This document shows, one piece after another, positions 41,094 through 49,044 of a stretch of DNA of 49,044 nucleotides; position 1 is the stretch's first letter; every line of letters starts with the position of its first letter. The DNA is from Nitrospirota bacterium. GTDB taxonomy: Bacteria; Nitrospirota; Thermodesulfovibrionia; Thermodesulfovibrionales; JdFR-88. The position numbers and the translations under genes were made by a program. The notes beneath the pieces are model-generated. The model did no database searches. It was not told the origin of the DNA and saw only the letters and a list, made by a program, of their open reading frames with translations. The DNA lies in assembly GCA_021813765.1 (NCBI GenBank), contig JAKAJM010000013.1, forward strand, positions 1-49,044, in the 5' to 3' direction.

Positions 41094-42440
41094 GTGGAGC
41101 TGAGCATACTTGCGGTCGAGGGGGAGGAGAAAAAAGAATGGGAGAAACTGGGGACCTATCTTAAAAAGAAAGGGTTCGCAGTATACCAGGCGGAAACGGC
41201 AAGGGACGCCTACCGCATCCTGCGCACCGAACCCATCCACATTGTGCTGTCCGACTTCAAGCTGAGCGGACTAAACAGCATGAGCTTTTTAAGGAAGGTT
41301 AAGACCACCCGGCCGCAGATAGAGTTCATTTTCCTTTCAGGGAGGGTCCCGCTTTCGGGCGCTATAGAGGCCATGAAGGCCGGCGCCTATGATTTCCACG
41401 AGTTTCCGGTGAACCACAAGCTCCTTATGGCGGTGATCGAGAAGGCGCACGAAAAACAGTCCCTTTTCGTGGAGAAGGTGGAGCTTGAAAGGAAGGTCAG
41501 GGAGAGGTTCAATTTCGGCAATATCGTGGGCAGGAGCAAGCCCATGCAGCACGTTATAGAGATAGTGGGCTCCGTGGCCCCAAAGAACGTGAACATACTG
41601 CTTTCCGGGGAGACCGGCACCGGAAAGGAGATGATAGCAAACGCCATCCACTATAACAGCCCGCGCTCCTCAAAACCCTTCATAAAGGTAAACTGCGCGG
41701 CCTTCAACGAGGGGGTTCTGGAATCCGAGCTCTTCGGCCATGAAAAGGGCTCCTTCACCGGGGCCATATCCAAGAGGCTCGGACGGTTCGAGCTTGCAAA
41801 CGGGGGCACCATATTCCTTGACGAGGTAGGCGATGTGCCGCTTGCCACCCAGATAAAGCTGCTGCGCGTTCTGCAGGAAAAGGAGTTCGAGCGCGTGGGC
41901 GGCAACGAGACGATAAAGGTGGACGTAAGGGTGATTGCGGCCACGAACCGGGAGCTGAAGAAACTGATAGACAACGGGAGGTTCAGGGAAGACCTCTACT
42001 ACAGGCTTAACGTCGTGCGCATAGAACTGCCTCCCCTGAGGGAAAGAAAGGAAGACATCCCGCTGCTGGTGAGCTATTTCATCAGCAAGCTCGGCACGGA
42101 AAAAGGCTACGGCATAAAAGGCATTACCAGGGAGGCCATGCAGGTGCTCCTCACCTACCGGTGGCCAGGCAACGTCAGGGAGCTCGAAAACGCCCTGGAG
42201 TCCGCCATGGCGCTGGCTGAAAAGGACGTTATAGAGGCCAGGTACCTGCCAGCCTTCATGCTTCTGGGCCAGCCGCAGAACGGAGACCACTACCATATAC
42301 CTATCGACCTGCCCCTGGCGGAGATAGAGCGCGAGGTCATAAGACATACCCTGGCCAGGGCAAGGGGAAACAAGTCCCTGGCATCGAGGTTGCTAGGGAT
42401 TGGTCTCAGGACCCTTCAAAGAAAGGTCAAAGGGCTTTAG
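41094..42440 (+). CDS. NtrC-family sigma-54 activator with atypical receiver domain
   Basis: 448 residues from GTG 41094, which has GGAGG 6 nt upstream; an ATG 12 codons earlier overlaps a palindromic site and is less likely. The receiver (about 1-125) keeps the acceptor Asp54 in VLSDFKLSG, but the acidic pair is changed (VEGEE rather than VDDE) and the conserved Lys is replaced (FHEFPVN rather than FLxKP), so phosphorylation may not be its switch. The AAA+ core has GETGTGKE and GSFTGA at 219-224, a Ser variant of GAFTGA. The C-terminus is a Fis-type HTH (RARGNKSLASRLLGIGLRTLQ). It lies 59 bp before the hydrogenase-like operon and may control it. Confidence 0.88.
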   Translation: MELSILAVEGEEKKEWEKLGTYLKKKGFAVYQAETARDAYRILRTEPIHIVLSDFKLSGLNSMSFLRKVKTTRPQIEFIFLSGRVPLSGAIEAMKAGAYDFHEFPVNHKLLMAVIEKAHEKQSLFVEKVELERKVRERFNFGNIVGRSKPMQHVIEIVGSVAPKNVNILLSGETGTGKEMIANAIHYNSPRSSKPFIKVNCAAFNEGVLESELFGHEKGSFTGAISKRLGRFELANGGTIFLDEVGDVPLATQIKLLRVLQEKEFERVGGNETIKVDVRVIAATNRELKKLIDNGRFREDLYYRLNVVRIELPPLRERKEDIPLLVSYFISKLGTEKGYGIKGITREAMQVLLTYRWPGNVRELENALESAMALAEKDVIEARYLPAFMLLGQPQNGDHYHIPIDLPLAEIEREVIRHTLARARGNKSLASRLLGIGLRTLQRKVKGL

Positions 42441-42499
42441 AAAAAAACAACGGTTTTTGTTTTTTAAATTCTTAAGGGGAGGTTTCTGGCAGCGCAGCA

Positions 42500-44515
42500 G
42501 TGCTTTTGATCAGTCTTGCTTTTTTTATCTGCGGAGCGGTCTTTTTCGCCATAACACCCAAAAAGGGGCTCCTGCATTACCTTTACCTGCTTTATGCGGC
42601 TGGCGCGGGCCTGGCGGCCTTTTCTTTTGCCCGGGCGCTTTATGATCTTGGCAGCCCCGGCGCGGCGCCCACCCTTGCCTTTGCGCTGCACATATCCCCT
42701 GCCCTTGCGGTGAGCTTCAGGGGCGGCCCGCTTCAGGATTTCTTCGGGCTGCTGCTCTCCGTTGCCGCTTTCGCGGCCTCCGTTTATTCCTCCGGATACA
42801 TGAAGGATAACGCCGCGCCCCGTTTCCAGGGCATCTTTTACGGCCTTTTCATCCTGAGCATGGGCGCCGTTTTCCTTTCGGGCGATGCGCTTTCGTTCCT
42901 GATCTCGTGGGAGGCCATGTCGCTTGTCTCCTACTTCCTCGTAATCTCGGACACGGAGAGCGAAGCGGCGCAGAACGCCGGACTCACCTATGCCACAATG
43001 ACGCACATAGGGACGGCGTTCATCATCGGGGCGTTCATGCTGGCCTTTGCGGCCACGGGCAGCCTGGATTTCGCCGGCATGGCCGCGGGCCTGGCCGGAA
43101 AGTCCATGGCGCTCAAGTCCGCCATCTTCATCCTCTCGTTCATCGGGTTCGGGATGAAGGCGGGCATCGTCCCGCTGCATATATGGCTGCCAAAGGCCCA
43201 TCCTGCCGCACCCTCGAACGTATCGGCGCTGATGTCCGGCGTCATGATAAAAGCGGGCGTGTACGGGGTAATGCTCATGAGCCTCTACGTTCTGGGCGGC
43301 CCGGGCGCCCATTACGCCACGTGGTGGGGAATCGTCGTGCTTGCGACCGGGGCGGCGTCTTCCGTCCTGGGGGTCCTGTACGCCCTTATGGAGAAGGATT
43401 TAAAAAGGCTGCTTGCCTACAGCAGCGTGGAGAACGTAGGAATTATTTTTCTGGGCACCGGGGCAGCCCTCGTCTTTTATTCGTTCGGCCAGACGGCCCT
43501 TGCGGGGCTGGCCCTTGCCGCCGCCCTCTACCATGCAATGAACCATGCCATGTTCAAAGGCCTTCTCTTTCTTGGCTCAGGCTCGGTCATGCACGGGGTC
43601 CACTCCAAGAACCTGGAGGAGATGGGCGGGCTTTTAAAAAGGATGCCTTATACCGGCCTTTTCTTCCTCATGGGCTCGGTGTCCATATGCGCCCTGCCCC
43701 CATTTAACGGCTTTGTCAGCGAATGGCTTACGTTCCAGTCCCTGATACTTGGAAGCGTAACGCCGCCTGCCTATTCCAAGGTCGTAACACTTCTTGGAGG
43801 GGCCGCGCTTGCCCTTACCGGAGCGCTGGCCGCCGCCGCCTTCGTCAAGGCCTTCGGGGTTGCCTTCCTGGGGATGCCCAGGGGCCCCAAGGCGCGCGAG
43901 GCGCGGGAAGCGGGCTTTCCCATGACGGCCTCCCTTGGATTTCTTGCCGCCATGTGCCTGATTTTAGGGGTCGAGCCGGGCCTCCTGCTGCGCCTAATCA
44001 GCGCCATGCCGTTTGCCGGGCTCGCGCAGATGGGTTCTGCGGCCCCTTTCCATTCTCCCTTGACAGTGGCCGGAGGGTTTTCCGGGTTCTGGCCTGCCGC
44101 CATTTTTGCCTCGATGCTCACGGGCCTGCTGGCCATAATTGTGCTTGCAGGGGTGTTTGGCAGGAGAAGAAAGATAACCTATGCGGACTCCTGGGACTGC
44201 GGCATCAAGGCGCTCACCCCGCGCATGCAATACACGGCCACCGCATTCACAAAGCCCCTGCGCGTTATATTCAAGACCCTCTACATGCCCAGGAAAGAGG
44301 TCAGGATATCCTTTAAGCAGAAGCCGCTGTTTGTTTCGGGCATAACCTACCGTTCGGACATAACGCCTTTCATGGAAAATTATCTGTACAAGCCCCTCAC
44401 CGCCTTCGTCGGCAAGGTGGCATTGAAAATACGGCACCTGCAGTCCGGCAGTCTTCCGCTGTATCTCGGATACATAATGCTTACCCTGATAGGGCTGCTG
44501 CTGGTGTGGGCATGA
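42500..44515 (+). CDS. hyfB: HyfB-like antiporter-type membrane subunit of an energy-converting complex
   Basis: A 671-residue multi-pass membrane protein of the NuoL/MrpA/HyfB family. Conserved elements include SWEAMSLVSYFLV with the membrane Glu, FIGFGMKAGIVPLHIWLPKAH with the channel Lys, and MNHAMFKGLLFLGSGSV. Length is close to E. coli HyfB. It should translocate protons or sodium. The start GTG 42500 lies 17 nt after AGGGGAGG, so the true start may differ slightly. The gene begins a same-strand run B-C-E-F-G; no HyfA or HyfD homologue is present in the window. The end overlaps hyfC by ATGA. Confidence 0.9.
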   Translation: MLLISLAFFICGAVFFAITPKKGLLHYLYLLYAAGAGLAAFSFARALYDLGSPGAAPTLAFALHISPALAVSFRGGPLQDFFGLLLSVAAFAASVYSSGYMKDNAAPRFQGIFYGLFILSMGAVFLSGDALSFLISWEAMSLVSYFLVISDTESEAAQNAGLTYATMTHIGTAFIIGAFMLAFAATGSLDFAGMAAGLAGKSMALKSAIFILSFIGFGMKAGIVPLHIWLPKAHPAAPSNVSALMSGVMIKAGVYGVMLMSLYVLGGPGAHYATWWGIVVLATGAASSVLGVLYALMEKDLKRLLAYSSVENVGIIFLGTGAALVFYSFGQTALAGLALAAALYHAMNHAMFKGLLFLGSGSVMHGVHSKNLEEMGGLLKRMPYTGLFFLMGSVSICALPPFNGFVSEWLTFQSLILGSVTPPAYSKVVTLLGGAALALTGALAAAAFVKAFGVAFLGMPRGPKAREAREAGFPMTASLGFLAAMCLILGVEPGLLLRLISAMPFAGLAQMGSAAPFHSPLTVAGGFSGFWPAAIFASMLTGLLAIIVLAGVFGRRRKITYADSWDCGIKALTPRMQYTATAFTKPLRVIFKTLYMPRKEVRISFKQKPLFVSGITYRSDITPFMENYLYKPLTAFVGKVALKIRHLQSGSLPLYLGYIMLTLIGLLLVWA

Positions 44516-45414
44516 GCAACCTGCAGTTTCTGATAATTTTACTGCTTTCCCCCCTGCTTCAGGGCATCATCAGGAAGATGAAGGCCTATGCCCAGGGCAG
44601 GGTGGGACCGGGCGTGCTCCAGCCCTACCAGGACCTGGCCAGGCTTTTCAGAAAGGACATGGTTATATCGGAGACCGCCTCCTGGGTCTTCCATGCCACG
44701 CCCTTCATCGTCTTTCTCTCGGCATTGGCCGCGACCCTGATGGTGCCTGTCATAACCGCCAATGCGCCGGTGCTTGCCATCGGGGATATCATAGCGCTTT
44801 TGTATACTCTCGCCCTGGGCCGGTTTTTCCTGGTCCTGGCCGGTCTTGACGCCGGCACCGCATTTGGCGGGGAGGGGTCCAGCCGCGAGGCTACGGTGGC
44901 CATACTGGTGGAGCCGATGATGATGCTTGCCATTTTCACCGCGGCCGTGGCCGGAGGCTCGACAAAGCTGTCCGTCATCTCGAGATCGATGCACTTTTTT
45001 GACTCTCCGGCTCATGTGCTGGCTTTCGCCGCCTTTTTTGTGGCCCTCGTGGCGGACACCGGCAGGATACCGGTGGACAACCCGGACACCCACCTGGAGC
45101 TTACGATGATACATGAGGGCATGGTGCTCGAATATTCCGGCAGGTATCTTGCCCTCCTGGAGTGGGCGCATTATATGAAGCAGATGCTCCTTTTCACCAT
45201 AGCGGTGGACCTGTTCTTCCCCTTCGGGATAGCAGGCGGGGCGGCGCAGTCCGTCATCTTCTATGCCGTCAAGATGCTGGTGCTGGCCGCGGCAATGGCC
45301 TGGGTGGAGTCCTCACGGGCCAAGCTCCGGTTTTTCCAGCTACCCTCGCTTCTGGGGGGTGCCTTCGTGCTGTCGCTTCTGTCGCTCATAACGTTTGTGA
45401 TGCTGGGGAGATGA
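44512..45414 (+). CDS. hyfC: HyfC-like (NuoH-type) membrane subunit
   Basis: A 300-residue membrane protein homologous to HyfC/HycD and NuoH, which anchor the soluble arm and shape the quinone-like cavity. The N-terminal LIILLLSPLLQGIIRKMKAYAQGRVGPGVLQPYQDLARLF is diagnostic, and DTGRIPVDNPDTHLELTMIHEGMVLEYSGR is the charged loop. ATG 44512 overlaps the hyfB stop by 4 nt (ATGA), and 8 nt separate it from hyfE, so they are co-translated. Eight hydrophobic segments are expected. Confidence 0.93.
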   Translation: MSNLQFLIILLLSPLLQGIIRKMKAYAQGRVGPGVLQPYQDLARLFRKDMVISETASWVFHATPFIVFLSALAATLMVPVITANAPVLAIGDIIALLYTLALGRFFLVLAGLDAGTAFGGEGSSREATVAILVEPMMMLAIFTAAVAGGSTKLSVISRSMHFFDSPAHVLAFAAFFVALVADTGRIPVDNPDTHLELTMIHEGMVLEYSGRYLALLEWAHYMKQMLLFTIAVDLFFPFGIAGGAAQSVIFYAVKMLVLAAAMAWVESSRAKLRFFQLPSLLGGAFVLSLLSLITFVMLGR

Positions 45415-45422
45415 AATAAAAA

Positions 45423-46091
45423 ATGCCTCTGATTAAAAAATGGATCGAGATATTCGGGGTGATAGATTTCATCTCGATCGGCATGCTTTTAAGCGTGGTG
45501 GCCATGAGCTCCGCAAAACGCATAGAGAGCTGCCTCAAGGCTTATGTGATAAACTCCTGGCTCCTTGCGCTACTGATGGCGGCCTTCGCCGTCTACCTCT
45601 CGATACCGCACCTGTACATTGCGGCCTTTTTCACCATAGCGGGCAAGTGCATACTGATACCCTATTTCCTCAGAAAGGTGATCCGGGAGCTCAAGGTCAC
45701 CCGCGAAGTGGAGCCTTACCTGAGCATGCCGGTTTCGCTCATCATATCTTTCGCCCTGGTCGTGCTTGTCTACTCGTTCCTTGCAGAGGGGATATTCGTG
45801 GCCGGGGTGGCGAGGAACGTCCTCAAGATATCCGTCTCCATCATACTGATAAGCCTCTTCACCATGATGAACAGGAAGAAGGCCGTAACTCAGGTGATGG
45901 GGCTTCTTTTCATGGAAAACGGGCTTTTTCTGGCGGGCTTTTCGCTTACTTACGGGATGCCGACCATCATCGAACTGGGCGTGCTTTTTGACATGATGAT
46001 GGGGGTCATGATACTCGGGGTTTTCCTCACCCAGATAAAGAAGAGCTTTGTGAGCGTGGACCTGGACCAACTGACCAGCTTGAAGGGATAA
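45423..46091 (+). CDS. hyfE: HyfE-like membrane subunit
   Basis: A 222-residue hydrophobic protein of the HyfE/NuoK-like type, with about six membrane segments. VMGLLFMENGLFLAGFSLTYGMP carries the membrane glutamate typical of NuoK-type subunits, and GVLFDMMMGVMILGVF follows. Charge near the C-terminus suggests a short cytoplasmic tail. It lies 8 nt after hyfC. Confidence 0.9.
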   Translation: MPLIKKWIEIFGVIDFISIGMLLSVVAMSSAKRIESCLKAYVINSWLLALLMAAFAVYLSIPHLYIAAFFTIAGKCILIPYFLRKVIRELKVTREVEPYLSMPVSLIISFALVVLVYSFLAEGIFVAGVARNVLKISVSIILISLFTMMNRKKAVTQVMGLLFMENGLFLAGFSLTYGMPTIIELGVLFDMMMGVMILGVFLTQIKKSFVSVDLDQLTSLKG

Positions 46092-46190
46092 TGGGAAAAC
46101 CGGTTTTTGTTTTTGAGGCTGGTTTTTTTGGCCTCAGGGGAAATGGAAAAAGAAAAATATTACAGAAGGCAGGGGTAAACAGGTAAAAAA

Positions 46191-47711
46191 ATGCTTTTTT
46201 TTGTCGTTGTGCCGCTTGCGGCGGCCTTTGTGTGCCTGGCCGCAAAAAAAAGCCCGCGGATGAGCGAGTATGCCACCCTGGCAGGCTCAGTAATCGCGGC
46301 CGGGTGGGTGCTCCGGCTTGCCGCCGGCGCGGCGGGAGGCACCGTTTATTTCAGCCGGGGCTACACCCTATATTGCGACAGTCTTTCGGCCTACATACTG
46401 CTTATTATCTCGCTGCTTTCGGTTGCCGCTTCGGTCTATTCGGTTGAGTACATGCGGGGAGAGCTCAAGGCGGGCACGGTGAACGCCGACGGCCTGCGCT
46501 ATTATTATTTTCTTTTGAACCTCTTTGTATTCACGATGATGCTTGTCCCGCTGGCAAACAACCTGGCTGTGCTCTGGATGGCGGTAGAGGCCACGACCCT
46601 CTCCTCCGCCCTCCTTGTGGGCCTGTACAGGAAAAAACAGTCCATCGAGGCCGCGTGGAAATACATCATGCTCTGCACCATAGGCATTACGTTTGCCCTC
46701 CTTGGCACGTTCATCATGTATTACGCGGGCGCGGGTGTCGTCGGCGCGCATGGGGAAGCGGGCTCCCTGAACTGGACGGACCTGATGCGCTCGGCTCGTC
46801 TGCTCAACCCGGCCACCCTGCGGCTGGCCTTCATCTTCGTGGTAGTGGGCTACGGCACAAAGGCTGGGCTTGCGCCGGTCCACAACTGGCTGCCCGACGC
46901 GCACAGCGAGGCCCCCACGCCGGTAAGCGCGCTTCTTTCCGGCATTCTCCTTAATTGCGCCTTTTACGGGGTAATGCGTTTTGCGGCGATAGTGGGGGTG
47001 TCCTGCGGGCCGGCATTCGTCCAGGACATAATGATGGCCTTTGGTGTTGCCTCGGTGGTGATCGCCTCCCTGTTCATGCTCATACAGCTGAGCGCAAAGA
47101 GGCTTTTGGCATACAGCAGCATAGAGCACATGGGGATAATATCCCTTTCCTTCGGGCTTGGCGGCATTTACGGGCTTTACGCGGCCCTGCTCCATATACT
47201 GAACCACGCAATAGGCAAGCCGCTCATGTTCTTCGTGACCGGTCGCATCCATTCGGTCAGCCACGGGGCACGGCTGGACGGGATAAGGGGTTTTTTGAAG
47301 ATGTCCCCCCTGACCGGCGTCCTTGGGTTTGCGGGAATCGCGGCGCTGGCCGGTGTGCCGCCCTTCAACATCTTCTTAAGCGAGTTTCTCATGCTTAAGG
47401 GGCTGGCCGCGGGTGCGCACTGGTACATAATGGCGGTGTTCCTCATCGCAAGCGGCCTCGTGTTTTTCAGCCTGCTCAGAGGGTTCGGGGGAATGCTGCT
47501 TGGGAAAAAAGCAAAAAACCCTCTGCCTGGCGCAGAAGCGGAACTCCACCATGGACCATCTCATGAGGCGGTGCGCACCTGGTGGCCGGCAAGCGTGATG
47601 ATGGCCATCATGGGAGCGGGTCTTCTTTTCCTTGGGCTCAACATACCAGGAGGCATAGACCATCTGATAACCCGCTCCATGGGAATTTTCATGGGCAGGG
47701 GGTCTTTTTAA
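46191..47711 (+). CDS. hyfF: HyfF-like antiporter-type membrane subunit
   Basis: A 506-residue membrane protein of the NuoN/HyfF family. Key segments are MAVEATTLSSALLVG with Glu, FVVVGYGTKAGLAPVHNWLPDAHSEAPTPVSALLSG, and SSIEHMGIISLSFG. It is the second candidate ion channel of the complex, beside HyfB. The gap of 99 bp from hyfE contains a T-rich stretch and a small TGAGGC stem, with AGGT before the ATG. Length is near that of E. coli HyfF. Confidence 0.92.
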   Translation: MLFFVVVPLAAAFVCLAAKKSPRMSEYATLAGSVIAAGWVLRLAAGAAGGTVYFSRGYTLYCDSLSAYILLIISLLSVAASVYSVEYMRGELKAGTVNADGLRYYYFLLNLFVFTMMLVPLANNLAVLWMAVEATTLSSALLVGLYRKKQSIEAAWKYIMLCTIGITFALLGTFIMYYAGAGVVGAHGEAGSLNWTDLMRSARLLNPATLRLAFIFVVVGYGTKAGLAPVHNWLPDAHSEAPTPVSALLSGILLNCAFYGVMRFAAIVGVSCGPAFVQDIMMAFGVASVVIASLFMLIQLSAKRLLAYSSIEHMGIISLSFGLGGIYGLYAALLHILNHAIGKPLMFFVTGRIHSVSHGARLDGIRGFLKMSPLTGVLGFAGIAALAGVPPFNIFLSEFLMLKGLAAGAHWYIMAVFLIASGLVFFSLLRGFGGMLLGKKAKNPLPGAEAELHHGPSHEAVRTWWPASVMMAIMGAGLLFLGLNIPGGIDHLITRSMGIFMGRGSF

Positions 47712-47733
47712 AAAACCTCTTTTAACAAAAATC

Positions 47734-49044
47734 ATGAACGAAAACGAGATATACAGGGACATACCGGAATCGGATTTCCAGGCCGAGTGCTCAAGGCTCT
47801 TTAACGGCGGCAACGGCCGCCTGCGGCTGATGTTCGCCGCCGACCTGCGGGAAACAGGAGAGGGGTTTTGTGTCTACGCGGTCTTCTCCCGCGCCCAGGA
47901 AGACCGGTTCGAGGTCCTGAGGCTAAAAAATATCGGGGAAAAGGACGGGGTATATTCTTTCCCAAGCATCACTCCTGAAGTCCCCGCGGCGCACTGGTAC
48001 GAAAGAGAGATAGCCGACATGTTCGGGCTTGTGCCCTCCGGGCATCCAGACCCCCATCCGCTTGTTCTCCACGGGCTTTATCCCAGGGGTGTGCACCCGC
48101 TAAGGAGGGACATAACCCCGCAGGAGGTAGCCCGGCAGCTCTCCCTTGAAAATGAGGACCTTTCGCCTTTCATGGAGGTAAAGGGCGAGGGCATCTACGA
48201 GATACCCGTGGGGCCGGTGCATGCGGGCATCATAGAGCCTGGCCATTTCAGGTTCAGCGCCGTTGGGGAGACGATATACTACCTGGACGCAAGGCTCTTT
48301 TACACCCACAAAGGGGTGGAGAAGCATTTCGAGCAGATAGGCTTTAAGGAAGGGACAAAACTGGCCGAAAGGATCTCGGGCGTCTCCTCCTTTGCGCATT
48401 CGGCCGCCTACTGCATGGCGCTTGAGCGTATGAGCGGGGATTTTGTCCTCCCGGCAAGGGCGGCAGCGATACGCACGCTGCTTCTGGAGATGGAGAGGCT
48501 TTATAACCATATCGGGGACATTGGAAACATGTGTGCCGGCACCGGCTTTGCCGTGGGATACGCGCGGGGGGCGTCGCTTAAGGAAAGGATAATGGCCCTG
48601 AACGAACGGCTGACCGGAAGCAGGTATCTTAGAGGGGTGAACGTGCCGGGCGGGGTGCTGGTTGACGCCCTGCAGGACCCGGCCGAAACCATCAGGGAAG
48701 TGGAGGAAATAACGGAGGAATACAAGTCCTTCATCGATTTCCTTACAAGCTCGGTCTCCCATGTGGAGAGGCTTGAGAACGCGGGGGAGCTTTCAAGGGC
48801 AGTAGCGCTTGCACTTGGCGCGACAGGGGTGGCCGCCAGGGCCTCCGGCCTCAACGACGACCTGCGCACCGCCCATCCCAACCTTTACTACAGCCAGCTT
48901 GTCTTTGAAACCCACACCAGGTTGAAGGGGGACGTCTTTGCCAGGATGATGCTCCGGGCGGACGAGGTGGAGTGCTCAATCGCGATAATCAGGTCCATTC
49001 TTCACAAGGCGAAAGGGAAAAGGATCGAGGGGAAGATATCTTCC
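47734..49044 (+). CDS. hyfG: HyfG/HycE-like large subunit lacking the N-terminal NiFe cysteines, partial
   Basis: 437 codons from ATG 47734 to the window end without a stop. Residues about 1-140 are NuoC-like (HWYEREIADMFGL, LYPRGVHPLRRD). The rest is NuoD/hydrogenase large-subunit-like, with GPVHAGIIEPGHFRF, YYLDARLFYTHKGVEKHFE and LLLEMERLYNHIGDIGNM. In [NiFe] enzymes such as HycE the sequence after the acidic helix is RVCGICGFAHS; here it is RISGVSSFAHS, so the ligand cysteines are Ser215 and Ser218. A NiFe site is therefore unlikely, which points to an Ehr-type complex. The C-terminal cysteine pair is beyond the window. Confidence 0.9.
   Translation, partial: MNENEIYRDIPESDFQAECSRLFNGGNGRLRLMFAADLRETGEGFCVYAVFSRAQEDRFEVLRLKNIGEKDGVYSFPSITPEVPAAHWYEREIADMFGLVPSGHPDPHPLVLHGLYPRGVHPLRRDITPQEVARQLSLENEDLSPFMEVKGEGIYEIPVGPVHAGIIEPGHFRFSAVGETIYYLDARLFYTHKGVEKHFEQIGFKEGTKLAERISGVSSFAHSAAYCMALERMSGDFVLPARAAAIRTLLLEMERLYNHIGDIGNMCAGTGFAVGYARGASLKERIMALNERLTGSRYLRGVNVPGGVLVDALQDPAETIREVEEITEEYKSFIDFLTSSVSHVERLENAGELSRAVALALGATGVAARASGLNDDLRTAHPNLYYSQLVFETHTRLKGDVFARMMLRADEVECSIAIIRSILHKAKGKRIEGKISS

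Noticed and set aside
46114-46136. Stem-loop between hyfE and hyfF as a terminator
   Set aside because: The 7-bp stem has its T-run in the loop and not after the stem, and the genes belong to one complex, so termination is not supported.
1-49044. tRNA or selC genes
   Set aside because: No GTTCGA-type T-arm with a plausible acceptor stem was recognised on reading; a tRNA search tool would be decisive.

Overview
This window is a bacterial chromosome segment, GC-rich on reading, with Gram-negative features: lipoprotein and secretion signals, an MscS channel, a LepA-free but otherwise ordinary set of housekeeping genes, and sigma-54 activators. An anaerobic or microaerophilic diazotroph of the Nitrospirota or Desulfobacterota type would fit. 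The reasons are a PII-AmtB pair, a NifA-like activator, a selenocysteine pathway (SelB plus a selenoprotein), an Ehr-type membrane complex and a low-potential ferredoxin. The phylum is an inference from gene content only.

Layout. 1-1300: end of a PII gene and amtB. 1382-5305: an SDR, an orphan molybdenum-hydroxylase large subunit, an HD phosphohydrolase and a small basic protein. 5325-13861: polA, a secreted transglutaminase-like protein, a DEAD-box helicase, a small exported protein, and a radical-SAM DNA-repair-type protein coupled to a SIMPL protein. 14073-15708: a methyltransferase and a thioredoxin-fold protein with an in-frame UGA. 16010-20392: recO, a DUF151 protein, era, an aminotransferase and a ferredoxin. 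20622-25740: fabG-acpP-fabF-rnc followed by selB. 25942-33510: SppA, a CBS protein, a diguanylate cyclase, MscS, patatin, DUF488 and AlkA, with many short mobile repeats in between. 33769-42440: a signalling region with REC-HD-GYP, a six-TM hybrid kinase, a PilZ-zinc ribbon-methyltransferase fusion, a NifA-like activator, a tiny lipoprotein and an NtrC-family regulator with a degenerate receiver. 42500-49044: hyfB-hyfC-hyfE-hyfF-hyfG-like genes, the last one cut by the window end.

Most notable points. (1) The gene at 15115-15708 reads through a UGA at codon 37 to give a Sec-x-x-Cys thioredoxin motif. A bacterial SECIS-like hairpin begins 17 nt after the UGA, and selB lies 8 kb away. (2) The hydrogenase-like large subunit has Ser-x-x-Ser where [NiFe] hydrogenases have Cys-x-x-Cys, so the complex is probably an Ehr-type ion pump without a NiFe site. 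(3) A methyltransferase and the six-TM sensor domain of the kinase beside it share one low-GC block. That block sits between GC-rich PilZ/zinc-ribbon and kinase modules, in an order like the phcB-phcS quorum-sensing cassette. (4) Short terminal-inverted-repeat elements are nested in a row at 29237-29837. One supplies the stop codon of the diguanylate cyclase, and another element abuts the recO start codon.

Themes. Nitrogen control (PII, AmtB, NifA-like), c-di-GMP turnover and response (GGDEF, HD-GYP, PilZ), selenium use and DNA repair (PolA, RecO, AlkA, rSAM) dominate. No tRNA, rRNA, CRISPR array or complete insertion sequence was seen.
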